DNA from: Kingdonia uniflora
Lineage: Eukaryota > Streptophyta > Magnoliopsida > Ranunculales > Circaeasteraceae
Direction of reading: 5' to 3'
Assembly: GCA_014058105.1 (NCBI GenBank)
Contig: JACGCM010002784.1
Coordinates: forward strand, 1 to 64,000
DNA length: 64,000 bases
The notes under the pieces were generated by a model that saw only the letters and a list, made by a program, of their open reading frames with translations, was not told the DNA's origin and ran no database searches. Positions 48,419 through 59,862 of this stretch are shown here, piece by piece (position 1 is the first letter of the stretch; each line of letters starts with the position of its first letter). The translations under genes were made by a program, and so were the position numbers.

Positions 48419-48601
48419 GGAGTTGGCAATTCCCTTTATTGTGTTAGTACAGTTACTGATCAAATCCATTCTACTTAAAGGCCGTAGGGAAGTGGTTTTC
48501 ATGGAAGTGTTCTTGAATGAGGCATTGAAATAATTTGACAAGTCATTATAAGTCCATCGATCCCTTTTAATGTTATTACTCTCGGAGCAAGTCATGTCTT
48601 T
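48419..48601 (-). CDS. Possible small gene, unknown product
   Basis: ATG at 48599-48601, preceded about 50 bases upstream by a canonical TATA box. The frame encodes about 60 residues: MTCSESNNIKRDRW, TYNDLSNYFNAS, ending NSNPSSTKY. It is serine- and asparagine-rich, with no signal peptide and no known domain. The stop choice is clear; the start is the first ATG likely to lie downstream of transcription start. It could equally be the first exon of a longer gene or a random frame. Confidence 0.3.
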
Positions 48602-48650
48602 AATCCAACAATTTCCCACTACCCCAACCACTTTAAGATGAGTTGCATTT

Positions 48651-48663
48651 GCCTATTTATAGC
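48651..48663 (-). promoter_or_regulatory. TATA box candidate
   Basis: Minus strand GCTATAAATAGGC, the plant consensus form, upstream of the small ORF. Confidence 0.45.
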
Positions 48664-49012
48664 TTAATGTGATTATTGTCTTATATGCATTTTGCTGTCA
48701 ATGAATGCAAAGCACGATCAGATGTTGGCTTACTTACTGTAGAAGTTACTTTCTACTTTACTGACTTAATTTAAGTCCTGCTAGATTCATGTAGAGTTTT
48801 GCGTAAAAAGAGATCTAAGAGCATCCACAGCAGCCTCTCTATAATAGAGAGTACTTTTGAGGAGTTTCAACCCAACTTTGATATTGTGGATGTAGCATAC
48901 TCCCTACAAAAAGGAAGCACATCTCAAAATTAACTACCTAAACCACTTCAAATTAATTGTGTTTAAAAATAAGAGGCAAAAAGTAACTTTTTGTTTACTT
49001 TCCACATCTTAA

Positions 49013-49725
49013 GAGCATCTCGAACAGAGTGGTATGTTGTTAAGGTTTTTTCATACTCTAGCAAAAAACCCATCCAACAGGGGTATGGTGTTCAGCATAC
49101 TCACCCCCATACCCCTCCAAAGTATGTGAAACCTGAACTTGGCGATGAGTATGTGCATACCACCTAGGCGCTGAACCGCTCAACGTCCAACAATTTTCTT
49201 AATACAGCTGCCAAGGGGAAAATAGGGATGACAATTTGACCCGCCCCGTTGGGGATCCACCCCGCTTAACCGGGTATGGGGGTGCGTATGGGATGTATAA
49301 CTAAAATCCGTGGGGAAGCGGGGCAGATTTGGGATTGCTTCGAAAAATTTGTACCCGCTCTGCCCTATTTAAATAGTTTATTGTTATTACCCTTAAATAT
49401 ATGTTAAAAAAATCTAAATAAGAGAGTTTTTTATTGAAAAAATAGTTTTATTAGTTAAATGGGGCGGGGATGGGAATGGGATTAGCTCCCCCGCCCCAAA
49501 TCCGCCCCATTGCCGTCCCTAGGGGAAAAACAATGATTGACGCTAGGCGCTGAACTGTTCAGCGCTCAAGAAAAAATACATATCATTTGGCTTTTTGGTG
49601 TTAGGCGCTGAACCGTTAAGCGCCAATTAAAAAAAATGTAATTTGCTGTTGGACGAAAACAGTATGCGATTCTGGAATACTGGTATGGTAAACCGGAGCA
49701 GCATACCACTCTGTTGGAGATGCAC
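49013..49725. mobile_element. Inner PIF/Harbinger-like MITE
   Basis: Ends GAGCATCTCGAACAGAGTGG and the complement GTGCATCTCCAACAGAGTGG, continuing to TATG. TAA target repeats at 49010-49012 and 49726-49728. It carries three copies of a TAGGCGCTGAAC palindromic unit and the hAT MITE below. Confidence 0.82.
49223..49521. mobile_element. hAT-like MITE
   Basis: 299 bp with ends TAGGGATGACAAT and ATTGCCGTCCCTA, and a perfect 8-bp target repeat GGGGAAAA (49215-49222, 49522-49529). GC-rich flanks (GGGGCGGGGATGGG), AT-rich middle. The eight-base repeat and YAGGG ends indicate hAT. Confidence 0.9.
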
Positions 49726-49965
49726 TAAATAACTTTACACGTAATATTGACCAAATATTTCTCTAGACTCCCCATACATGAGGAGAGAGAAAAAAGAAAA
49801 TAGGGATAGGGAGCCTATAAAAGCTATTTTATTACTTTTTGTCTCCCTAAAATAAGTTTAGGGAGGCTAGTGTGGATGCTCTAAATCCCTTCCCCTTATA
49901 TATGTGAACTCTTCCCTTCAACTTCACCTGTCCCTTCCTCACTTTACTCTCATCCTTTTTAAATG

Positions 49966-50193
49966 TCTAAATGAAACGCTCGAGAACCGGAGGAAGTTAA
50001 CCATGTCGACCCTAAATCCGACGACTTAGACGTGAGCAACGTATCTGCCACCTACCCTTATGATCCTTTGTGTGAAGACTCTAAATGAAACGCTCGAGAA
50101 CTGGAGGAAGTTAACCATGTCGACCCTAAATCCGACGACTTAGACGTGAGCAACGTATCTGCCACCTACCCTTATGATCCTTTGTGTAAAGAC
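49966..50193 (+). repeat. 114-bp tandem duplication
   Basis: Units 49966-50079 and 50080-50193 differ at only a few bases (for example CGAGAACC against CGAGAACT). The length is a multiple of three, so a coding frame is kept through both. Confidence 0.92.
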
Positions 50194-50632
50194 TCTAACA
50201 CGTACGATGATTTTGTGAAGCCTTAGGATTCTGAAGGGAGTACGTTCAAAGGGTAATGGCGAAGGTAAGGATAACAAGGGTTGATTAGCTGAATATAGAA
50301 CATGATCTGGTTGTTGCTCGGCATGCTGAGGTTGCGGCGAAGACTGAGCTTTCGAAGTTGCTTAACATTTTATGCCTCTGAACCAATAACGAGATCAACC
50401 AGCGGGCAGCGGTGTTAGAAAGTAGGAGGGACAAAAGGCTTGAAGAGGTGTAGGCTGAGAGGAAGAGAGAGATAAGGAGGGAGGCTAATATTCGTAGGGG
50501 GGATCAAAGGAAAGAAAATGATGAACGGTATTTGGTGGTAAAGAGGATAAGGGAAATGGAGAAAAAGAAGAGGTAGGTGGCTGAGGAAGGTGAATGCTCG
50601 AGGTCACATAAGATGAAGAAGAAGAAAGCTTA
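49978..50632 (+). pseudogene. Decayed gene with duplicated exon segment and charged coiled coil
   Basis: Frame 1 reads AREPEEVNHVDPKSDDLDVS, then SATYPYDPLCEDSK, twice, with a stop at the end of unit 1. After 50256 another frame reads RHAEVAAKTELSKLLNIL, then ESRRDKRLEEV, AERKREIRREANIRR and KRIREMEKKKR, to 50632, interrupted by several stops. A frameshift lies between. The C-terminal part looks like a charged coiled coil with a lysine-rich end (HKMKKKKA). No domain recognised. Probably a fragment carried by an element or a dead host gene. Confidence 0.45.
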
Positions 50633-51060
50633 ATCTGTATATCTTGTTAAGATTTTAACTTGCAGTTTATGTTATTGTATGATTATGGTAATTTTAAGTT
50701 GGAACGATGTACATGTACACATATGTTGGATTCCTGCTTGTGTTCATCAATCCATATGCTGGGCTGAAATCGCATAGTTCGAAAAACATATTGGCATTGG
50801 TTAATAAGTTGATGGACAACTAGACAATTTATAAGTTGGTTGTTAGTCCATATACATGCCCATAAAACATGAAACCTACAACTTCCACACAAAAAAACAT
50901 TACAATACCATACAATGACAGAATAACCTACACAACAAAAATAATAAACTTACAGCCACCATACCATACCTTACCATACCATGAGAACTTCAGAAGTAGA
51001 ACCCCAGACCTGTGGCTTAGTAAATTGGCAACAGACATGAACACCAACATGACATACTAA
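50633..51060. other. Non-coding stretch
   Basis: Nothing recognised apart from a short run of CCATACCATACC-type repeats near 50956-50982. Confidence 0.5.
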
Positions 51061-51069
51061 CCCACAAAA

Positions 51070-51844
51070 AATGTGTTGTATGCCCAAAAAAAACCCTCCA
51101 TTCGGTTTTTGCCTACGTACCTCCATTGGATTTTTCCTTTCCATTTGAGCTTTCTCCGGGTAGGGCCTGGAAGCATGAATTTTCACTTGCATAGTGGGGG
51201 TCGACTGAGAAATGGCAGAACCCTTTCCTGGATGTGAGGTTGACGTACTTTTGCATAGCCATAACTCCATCCAGTGATCATCGATACCTTCTGAACTTCT
51301 CCTTGGACCCTTCACTGTCCTCAGAATCTGCCCTAAGGCGATCATCATCGAAACTCAAGTCGATCGCCATTCTTAACTCCTCTTCACGTGCTTCCATCTC
51401 CAAACTGTTATTCTCATTCTTTGAATCTATATCTAGCAGTCTGTACCTAATATCACCATCAGTACTTCTCTAATCACTCTTCGCACTCTCAGAGTCATTG
51501 GCAAGTCGGTATTCATCATCTGTAAGTTCATGGTTGACGTCTGTAGCACCATCATCATCATCACTCGAAATGATGATTACACCATCATCAGTAATGACAT
51601 GATGTCCTGTGTAATAAACCAAAGGGCAGACACCATTCACCGTTGGTCCCTTGATCTTTTAATTAGCGCTCAACTCCTCAACTTGAACCACCTTGCATTC
51701 AGGATCACCAACAATACTGGAGTCCACCTTAATTGGCTTACATTCTCAGCTGTGTATATCACCTATATCATAAGATTGCACCTTGGTTGACTTAGTTATA
51801 TTTTCAGGGTGAAAATTATGGACGGTGATTCTAGATCTCCTCAT
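51070..51844 (-). pseudogene. Decayed acidic-protein gene
   Basis: Minus-strand frame from ATG at 51842-51844: MRRSRITVHNFHPENITK, then YDIGDIHS and stop. The same frame continues with VSSDDDD-like acidic parts (VIIISSDDDDGATDVNHELT), DSESAKSD and stop, then EMEAREEELRMAIDLSFDDD and EDSEGSKEKFRRYR and stop. At least four in-frame stops; otherwise no shift over about 600 bases. No known domain. The helical REEELRMAIDLS segment resembles ubiquitin-interacting-type helices only superficially. Confidence 0.4.
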
Positions 51845-52890
51845 TTTAGCAGGTTGTTGTTTGTTTGTGAAGTTTGGTCATCTGTGAATTTTATTTTATA
51901 GATGACTTTATGAGTAATAGGCAACCACAATTGCAGATGGGGAGTTTAAAAGAGTTAACAGGTTTCTACTATAGCAGTCTTCACGGTACATTAAGAATTT
52001 TAAGTATCCAACCTGAAATATGAAAAATGAAGCTACCTCTGACAATTAAGTAGAAGTGTGGTTGAGGTTAATTTAACTTTACAACAACAATCTTACTTAA
52101 GTGTTGCAAGCCAAGTAAGTAATTACTAAAAGTATTATTGAAAGACCGTTATTTCCCATTTTCAACCGCATAAATGATCATCCAATACATGAAATAGTTA
52201 ACTAGGCAATAGGTACTGTTGTAATACATTAGTATAGTTTATCAATTTGGTGGTGCTATCAGACAGTTTATTCATTAGTTGGTCTAGAAATTATTGTGTT
52301 GTTGGATGGCGAACAATATTTGTTGATGTACGCACAATTAGGGTTCAAAAGTGCAGTTGTAAGAAATTTCTCCCACAATATCCACTGAATCCTAGGGGAA
52401 TTCATGCCAGTTTATTAAGTTGATGGAATTATTTTGAAGTACCCACCCTACACTATGCAACATACACTTAGTTGGGAAATGTTACTCTATCCAACTACGG
52501 ATATTATGAGAATAAATACTAGTTTTTGCCATCTTTGCAAAATCGATACTTTGGCAAGCCTCTTCCAAAATCGATACTAAAATTAACAAATCGATAATGG
52601 TCCTACCTACTACCCCCTAGCTGCCATCCTATTCTCAAACATTAAATGTTGATGGGTAGTCTAATCTACTACAGTGATAAATCTACAAACTCCCAAAGAT
52701 TACTAAACAAATGACAAAGCTATACCAAAACAATTACAAAGATTTACACATCAAATGCCAAAGTTCTCGCATAACAAATGATAAATAATGTAGAAAAAAT
52801 GAGAAACTATCCCACTGGAGTGGTTGAGTAGTATAATCTTTTACAGTAATCAGAACAATAATAAGATGGAAGATTCCCCCCTAAATACAC
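51845..52890. other. Non-coding stretch left of the MULE complex
   Basis: No gene, LTR or terminal inverted repeat was recognised. It may include the left end of the MULE, but I could not find a repeat matching the right side. Confidence 0.4.
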
Positions 52891-53055
52891 TACCAACCTT
52901 AAAAATCAAAGCTTCTTCTTCTTATTCTTCTTCTTCTTCAACAATAAAGCTTCTATAAAAATCAAAGCAGATTCTCCTTGATGTACTGCTTGTCTCATTC
53001 ATGTGCCAAGTCTTTCAACTATCGTTCTGCATTCTTTAAAGTCCTCACACAGAGG

Positions 53056-53289
53056 TCATTGGGAGGAAAAGATCGCAGCTATCATATGAAATTCTCGTTG
53101 CCAAAGATCGTTGTTATCCTTCCCTCTGACCGTTAAAATAATTGTTTCAGTAAATATCATTTCTAACTCTGTATCCATCATCTCTAACTGTGTATCTGCA
53201 TTACGATTTGTCCCATTTATCTTAAGAAAAGATGTTATGCAAGATGATACAATTCGTACATAATCATTTTTCTTTAACTTTTTAATCAT
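53056..53289 (-). other. Possible small ORF divergent from MULE transposase
   Basis: 77-codon frame MIKKLKKNDYVRIVSS, then TELEMIFTETIILTV. It continues past one stop into a lysine-rich tail near 52920. Predicted helical, no domain. It faces away from the transposase gene across a 170-base gap containing two TCATTTGT motifs. It could be a third relative of the coiled-coil genes at 57-58.5 kb, but similarity is not clear. Confidence 0.25.
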
Positions 53290-53462
53290 CTGTCTTCTGC
53301 TACTATATCACCAGAATTGTTCATTGATATCATTTATTTCAGGATTCCTATCATTTGTTTGAGAGATTTCTAGAGTTCAGTTTTATATCATTTTTCTCAT
53401 TTGTTTTGTGGTACTTTATCACCAGAATTATTGATTTATATCATTTATTTTAGGGAAAAATG

Positions 53463-56400
53463 GAGTTCAGCTTTATACCATTATTTATTTTGGTGGGGAT
53501 ATCGTATGTCCAAAGATTGGCTCAATCGTTACTTATGTTGGAGGAAGTACAAAACTTACCTCAATAAGAGCGCACTCGTCATATGAAGATTTTGTTACAC
53601 TCATTGAAGAAACAAGCAAAATCTGTCGCGAGGACTGTAAGCTGTACAACTTCGTCCATGGTTGTGCATGCGCAATTTCATCAGTCCAGGACTTTACCGT
53701 AATGATCAATATGCATAAAACCAATCCTGACACACCCTTTAACATATGGATTGTTAATGACCATAGGGTACCTTCCCAAAACTCCCAGAACTTTATTTAT
53801 GATTTATATTCTTCGGGTAAAGGGTTGTCTACCACCAAAGATACTGGTTCAGGTAGAGGCTTGTCCACCACCAAAGCGGGGGGACCTTTGCGGCATAACT
53901 CATTTCCTGATCCTAAACCTGAATACAGGGGTTACCCTAAAACAAATGGCAGAGGGATTGATCCACGCAGGTTTGGACCTTTTGTAGATGATGAAAATGA
54001 TTCTTTCGAAACTATCTGTACTGATGTTCCTCCCTCAAATGAACCTAGTATTCCTCAATCAAATGTTCATCTCTCAAATGAACCTGTGTTAACTAATGTT
54101 TCTCAATCAAATGAGCCTTTTCAAACTATACCTACTAATGTTTCCCTCTCAAATGAATCTTTTATTCCTCAATCAAGTATTCATCTCTCAAATGAACTTG
54201 TGTTAACTAATATTCCTCCTTCAAATGAACCTATATTAACTAATGTTCCTCTTTCAATTGTACCCGAACCTATCATTGGACAAACTGAAACTTCAGGTAA
54301 GTTCGTAGAATTTGTCATTTGTGTGCTCTATTTTATCATTTCTTATTCAATTTCTATCATGCTAAGTTGAATATTTCTCATTTGTTTAGCTGAGTTTTGG
54401 TTTGAGCCACAGCCCGAACAGGTGAAGGATCTCATGGATTTTTGGTTTAAATCTACTGCGCACACGGAGGATCCCTATGACTTTAGTAAAGAGTTTAACA
54501 TTGGTGATCTATATCGAGATAGGATTGAACTCAAGAATCACATAAGAGCTTATGCAGTTGTAAACAGGTTCAATCTTGAACACGTTCTGAGCAACGAATA
54601 TAAAATCATGGTACGTTGCAAATGTCATAAATACTCTTGGCAGATTTATACGACAAGGTTGGTCGGTTCTACCATATTTAGAGTAAGTACTTATTGCTCT
54701 GTGCATACTTGCATCCGAGTAGAAACTGAAGGTGGGAACGCATATAAGGCAACGTCTAGTAGATTGGTTGCTTCTATAATCAAGCAAAAACTACGAAAAG
54801 ATCCAAACTACAAACCTTTTAGAATTATTGATGATATGCAAATTCATCACAATATTGATGTAACATACAATCTTGCCTGGCATGCCAAAGAAAAATCCCA
54901 CGCTGAGGTATCATCACTTTATATGTCATTTGTTCTCCCATAAAAGTCATTTGTACAACCTTGTTTATCATTTATTCTCAAATGTACTTGCCATACAAGT
55001 CATTTGTAAAACACTGTTTATCATTTGTCTGCTCCACAATTACATTTGATCTACGTAATTATTTCAAATGTGAGGCAGCTTTCAGCACGCATACCAGCTA
55101 CTTACGAGCTACTTTATGGAAGTGAGGTTGGTTGACCCAGATTTTGTACTTGACATACAAACTACGAGTTGCAAGGATAAGAGATTTACAAGGTGTTTTT
55201 AGTGTTTTGGTCTCACTAATAAATCTTATAAACTATTGAGACCAGTTGTTGTGATTGACGAAACTTTTTTAAAAGGGAGATATCGTGGGACTCTACTAAC
55301 AGCCATCGCCATTGACCCAAGTAATCATATTTTTCCACTTGTATTTTTGATAACAGACTCGAAGACCACCGAAAGTTGGACATACTTCCTAGAGATGTTT
55401 GGGTCTAATTTTCACGGTTATGATACTAGATTCGTCGTCATCTCTGACAGGAACCCCGGAATTATTAATGTTGTACCCAAAGTGTTTTCATTTGCAATCC
55501 ATACATTTTGCGCCTTTCACATATCTAACAACATTAAAACTATCCTCGAAAGTACGAGGATCGCATTTAGGATGGCAGCAGAGGCCCTAACCAGCATTGA
55601 TTTCGATAAACACATGAATGCTATCCGGAATACAGATCCAGTGGGTCTCCAATACATACTAGGTATTCCCATGGAAACATGGTCTAATCTATACATTCCA
55701 ATGAGTAGGTTCGTACGTTGTCACTCTGTATTGCTCAACTAATCATTTGTTATATGAACAATAGTCATTGTAACTCCATTTACATTCTTATTTATCATTT
55801 TTTTTGCCATTATTTCTCATCATTTCTTTATTATTCCTTTTACAGTTGTATGATCCCATTTGTCATCGGTATACGCTCATTTGGCATTTGGCTTCTATGG
55901 TTTGTCATTTTTTTAGATACGGAGTCGTTTACACAAATCATGTCGAGAGTTGGAATAACGTTATTTTAAAAGTAAGAGATCTCCCTATCCATGTATTTAT
56001 TGAGAAATTGTGTAAAATCTGTTCGGAAATGTCCTACACGTATAGGGAGAAAGTTGAGAAGAGTCAAGCTCGTTTAACGCCATGGGCTACGGATTACTGT
56101 GAGAGCAGAAAGTTTGTTGCAGATTCACTAACCTGCAGGGTTCGTACATCACGTCACTATTTTCAGATGACTAGTTATGGCAGAACCGATTCTGTAAATA
56201 TTGAAGATGGTACTTGCTCTTGTCGTTGGTGGAAAACGATGGGTATACCTTGTGAAAAATGAAGTACGCGCTCTAGGTCTTGCTAATGTTGATCCAACTA
56301 CACGTGTCTCTGAGTACTACACAAATAATACATATAAGGCTATTTATGAACCTATATGGATTCCTATAAGAGGAATTGAGTAGGGGAAAATTTTAAAAAC

Positions 56401-56560
56401 TGATCCACACGTTCGTGCCCCTATTCCAATAGTTCGAGCCGGCCGTCCTCGCGCGCAAAGGAATAGAAGAAAAAAAATGCCTGGTCTTGTTACCAAACTA
56501 AGATTTTGCATTAGGTGTCAAAAAATAGACACAATCGTCATTCTTGTAAGTTTCTGCCAA
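53463..56560 (+). pseudogene. MuDR-type MULE transposase, four exons, broken
   Basis: Exon 1 ends 54296 (TTCAG|GTAAG): N-terminal FGGDIVCPKIGS domain, then a repeated SNEP-rich linker. Exon 2 54390-54907: MuDR DNA-binding domain with CKCHKYSW and YCSVHTC. Exon 3 55075-55708: catalytic region RPVVVIDETFLKGRYRGTLL, VISDRNPG, IHTFCAFH. Exon 4 from 55917: YGVVYTNHVESWNNVILK and a SWIM finger CSCRWWKTMGIPC. A CCHC-like end (CIRCQK, then HNRHSC in another frame) follows. Breaks: frameshifts near 53490, 55130, 56262 and 56525; stops at 55202 and 56382. Catalytic Asp residues are visible. It would cut and paste the element. Confidence 0.85.
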
Positions 56561-57145
56561 TCTTATTCGATGACAATACACGTCTGATAATGGTACCGTA
56601 TTTTACGATGAACACTGAGCCACCTGTCATCCCAGATGAAGATGTTGCAATCAGTTGGCACTGATGATTTTGGGTACTCTATGTATCATTTATTTGGATG
56701 ATCTTTATCGTCAGTGCTAGACAATTCATCATTTGTCTTATTCCATTGTAAAATTATTTAGCACCGAACTATCATTTGTACACGTAGAATATATCATTAG
56801 TTTATTTGTATGATCTCATTGTTTGCTTCTGAAGTGTCATTTATGTATGAATACTTTCTCATTTGTTTGTTTCCATGATATCATTATTTTATTCAGAACT
56901 GTCATTTGTTTTCAAAGATTTTCCCATATGTTGGTTTTTATTATTTCATTGTGCGCCAAGAATTTTTCATTGTCTGTTAAATTTTTATCTTCAGTTTTGT
57001 TAAGTTCATCATTAAACTTGACCCCCCCCCCTATATCATCATTATTTTCTTACAGAACCGTGATTGCTTTGTTTGCCACATACTAAACGGAAGCCACTAC
57101 TTAACAATAAAAAACAAATGAAATAACACCAAACAAAACATTTTT
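56561..57145. other. Motif-rich spacer after MULE transposase
   Basis: No gene. TCATTTGT at 56729, 56772, 56859 and 56902, plus near variants. C8 run near 57023. Confidence 0.6.
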
Positions 57146-57652
57146 TCATTCATATAAAGGCAAAGTACTAGTTACCACAAAAAATGAACAAACTAAATAC
57201 CAAAAAAAAATTATTCGCAACTCCTCATGATCACGTTCCGCGCATTCCAGATCGCGCTCCAAAGCCTGGATCTTCTGCACGAGACAACCAATATTAGAAG
57301 TTGACTCTTCGCATAGTATCTTGTGCTCATCCCGGTCCAACTTTACGACGCAGAGCTGATCTTCCAAGAAGCGCATATGGAACCTGAACTCCTCAAAACG
57401 TTGATCTCTCTTTGTTATAGTTTGATGCAGTTCATCCTGGATATGATCAAACGCTCCTAATTTCTCCCTGAAGTTGTTGTAATGCTCTTTCAGGATTTGT
57501 ACTTTCTCACCAGAGACATCCTTCTCTATTAGGCATAGTTTATTCAGTTTGTAAACACGTTGGTCATGCTAATCTTCCAGCATCCCTACCGACTCAAACC
57601 AATCGTATGGAGTGTTTGAAGAGACATGGCTAACTCGAGTGGAGTGCGACAT
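57146..57652 (-). pseudogene. Coiled-coil gene copy 1 of the MULE complex
   Basis: ATG at 57650-57652; MSHSTRVSHVSSNTPYDWFE, then one TAG (in EDQHDQ context, CAG to TAG), then an uninterrupted helical region: IEKDVSGEKVQILKEHY, HMRFLEDQLCVVKLDRDEHK, LERDLECAERDHEEL. Paralogue of 58199-58622. About 145 residues up to the helical end; the frame stays open to 57146. No known domain. Expected to form a coiled coil. Its place beside a transposase suggests an accessory protein of the element. Confidence 0.5.
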
Positions 57653-58198
57653 TTTTCTTCAGAAGTTGAAAAAAGTTTAGGGTTTAGGGTTTAAATAGTT
57701 GAAGAGTTGAGAATAGTTTATTTGAGCTTAAAATTTTTATAAGGGGATTTGAATGCATTGGGAAGAGTAGAGAATAGGGTAAAAGTTATTATTACTTGGT
57801 TCGGCGCCGTCGTTTCTTGTTTTACACGTAGGTAATATGAGTATTTAAACTGAGTTATCTAATCAATTATCATTACTTATCACATCGGTTTGTCATATGT
57901 TGAAGATAATTTCACATTTGTTGTTAAGCTATATATAATTATATATTTCCATACCTGTCATTATTTAGCCATAATATATCATTTCTCTGTTCAAGTGTTA
58001 TCACCAGTTTTGCTAAGTTTATTATTTATCTACCATTATTAAAGGAGTATTTATCATTGGTTTGGTTCCCTTACATCATTTATATCTGATGGATCTTCCC
58101 CAGCAAAAAACTAAAATGAAACAAAAGAAATGTTCATACAAGGGAAACATTCGAACAATAATAACAAAACAAAAAAAAACTAAAAACAACCCAAATGT

Positions 58199-58622
58199 TC
58201 ACAACTCCTCACTTGAGGAATTCTGATCACGTTTCTTAGCCATAATTTTCTGGTCGAGACAACTAATTTTACAGGCCAACTCCTCCCATAATTTCTTGTG
58301 CTCATCTCGGTCTAACTTTAGGGCACAGAGCAGATCTTCCAAGAAGCGGATATGGAACTTGAACCCTTCAGAGCGCTCTTTATTCTTTTTTATAAATTTA
58401 TCCAGTTCTTCATTCATTTCATCGAGTTCTCTTAATTTCTCCTTGAACTCTTTGTAATGTTCTTTCAGCAGTTGTGCCTTCTCACCGGTGACATCCTTCT
58501 CCATTAGGCAAATTCAATTCAACGTGAATAGACATTCGTCAACTTGATCTTCCTCAATCCCTACCGCCTTAAGCCAATCTTGAGGGGTACTGGAAAAGGC
58601 ACGGCTAAATCGAGTGGAGTGG
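58199..58622 (-). pseudogene. Coiled-coil gene copy 2 of the MULE complex
   Basis: Same layout as copy 1: HSTRFSRAFSSTPQDWLKAV, then LFTLN, stop, ICLMEKDVTGEKAQLLKEHY, EELDKFIKKNKERSEGFKFH, then RFLEDLLCALKLDRDEHKKL. The position of the copy-1 start is ATA instead of ATG, and there is a TGA after LFTLN. The stretch from MEKDV (58504) to the stop at 58199 is intact, 101 codons. Copies 1 and 2 are about 0.95 kb apart in the same direction, a tandem duplication. Confidence 0.5.
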
Positions 58623-58639
58623 AAGTGCGATATTTCTAG

Positions 58640-59070
58640 AGAAGTTTTAAAGAGTTGAGGGTTAGAGCTTTAGTTTAGGGTTTTTTTTCGTTTTTTATAC
58701 TTGGGAGAATTAGGACTTTAAATCACGTGTGGCAGGGTTTAGAGCTTAGTGTTTAGAGTGGCGGGAACCACGTGGATATTTTGGTTAGATAACTTGTTAA
58801 AAACAAAATCAAAGTTGACTTTAAGAATGACCTGTCAAATCTTCTGTAAAGATAAGAATCTGTCAGCATTAAAGACGGAGATATGGCATTTGTTGTGACC
58901 AAGGGTATCATCGTCATGTGCTAATTTTCATTTCTTTATAAATAGCTTGTCAGAACCTTATACTTCATAACCTGTACACTTGCTTCCAGATCTCAAGCAT
59001 TACATACATCCTTACCTACGATGCATTCCCTTATTTACTGGTGCGGTAAAAATTGATATCTTCATCTCTC
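58640..59070. other. Spacer between coiled-coil and GRF genes
   Basis: Nothing coding. Divergent intergenic region between the minus-strand coiled-coil gene and the plus-strand GRF gene, so it probably holds both promoters. TATAAATAG occurs near 58937. Confidence 0.45.
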
Positions 59071-59074
59071 ACAG

Positions 59075-59458
59075 ACAAGCCTCAACCCTAACTGCAGGTT
59101 CTGTCAATGCGCTCACAAAATTGGTGGGTGTGGTTTATGGGCATGGGTAGATGAGGTGAAAAGGTGTCATTGTGGTCATATTTGTAGAGTCTCTAAACCG
59201 CCCGGTAGGAGATTCTACCATTGCCCACAATACCATTGTCAGTTCAAAACTTGGTTTCGAGAATCTTTTACGCCCGATGATTCTAAAAGACCGCAGTTAT
59301 CAACGGCAGAAAACGTCACAAATTCTGGCCAAGGGAGCAATCAAAACCTCGACACTATTACTTTTGAAACTTACATTCAACTACGGATCTCGGAGGTCAA
59401 AACGGAGATGCTGAAAGATTTTTTGTCAAAGTTAAAATCTCTAGATCTTAACAAGTAG
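59075..59458 (+). CDS. GRF-type zinc-finger protein
   Basis: Open frame from an acceptor-like CTCTCACAG at 59066-59074 to a TAG at 59456-59458. It has half a GRF finger (NPNCRFCQCAHKIGGCGL, then WAWVDE), a full GRF finger (CHCGHICRVSKPPGRRFYHC, then CQFKTWF), a linker, and a C-terminal helix (FETYIQLRISEVKTEMLKDF). GRF fingers bind nucleic acid in topoisomerases, nucleases and plant element proteins. The start is uncertain; an exon upstream is possible (MHSLIYWC at 59021). The frame is intact, unlike most neighbours. Confidence 0.6.
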   Translation, partial: TSLNPNCRFCQCAHKIGGCGLWAWVDEVKRCHCGHICRVSKPPGRRFYHCPQYHCQFKTWFRESFTPDDSKRPQLSTAENVTNSGQGSNQNLDTITFETYIQLRISEVKTEMLKDFLSKLKSLDLNK

Positions 59459-59862
59459 AAAAATATGTTGGAGTGAAGTGTAATATGCCTTATCTTTAGT
59501 GATGTTAATTTCTGGCATTAAAATGTTAAGTTCTTAAGGATCAAATGCTAAATATTATATAACAAATAATAAAATTTTAATAATACAATGCAATTTATGG
59601 ATTGTAAATGACAAAGACCATAAAAAAAATGACAAATGGTTTGTTGTTGGATGACATATATTTCATTAAATAACAAATACTTTTCCAATGTTCCTTCGTC
59701 ATTTTCAATGGGTTTCTTCAGCAATAAATACTACTGTCTACTGTGTTGAACTAAATCTGACATTTGGATTTGACTCAGCATTAAATACTGATGTGGTTTA
59801 TTTGGAAAATACTTATTTATTCCTTATATTTAATCTTATTCAGCAAGTACACCGTGAAGCAG

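Larger units (their letters stand above)
48819..49881. mobile_element. Outer PIF/Harbinger-like MITE
   Basis: Terminal inverted repeats GAGCATCCACAGCAGCCTC (48819) and the complement of GAGCATCCACACTAGCCTC (ending 49881), flanked by TAA/TAA (48816-48818, 49882-49884). A TAA target repeat and G-rich short ends fit PIF/Harbinger. No transposase. About 350 bp of it is its own sequence; the rest is the inserted MITE 49013-49725. Confidence 0.8.
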
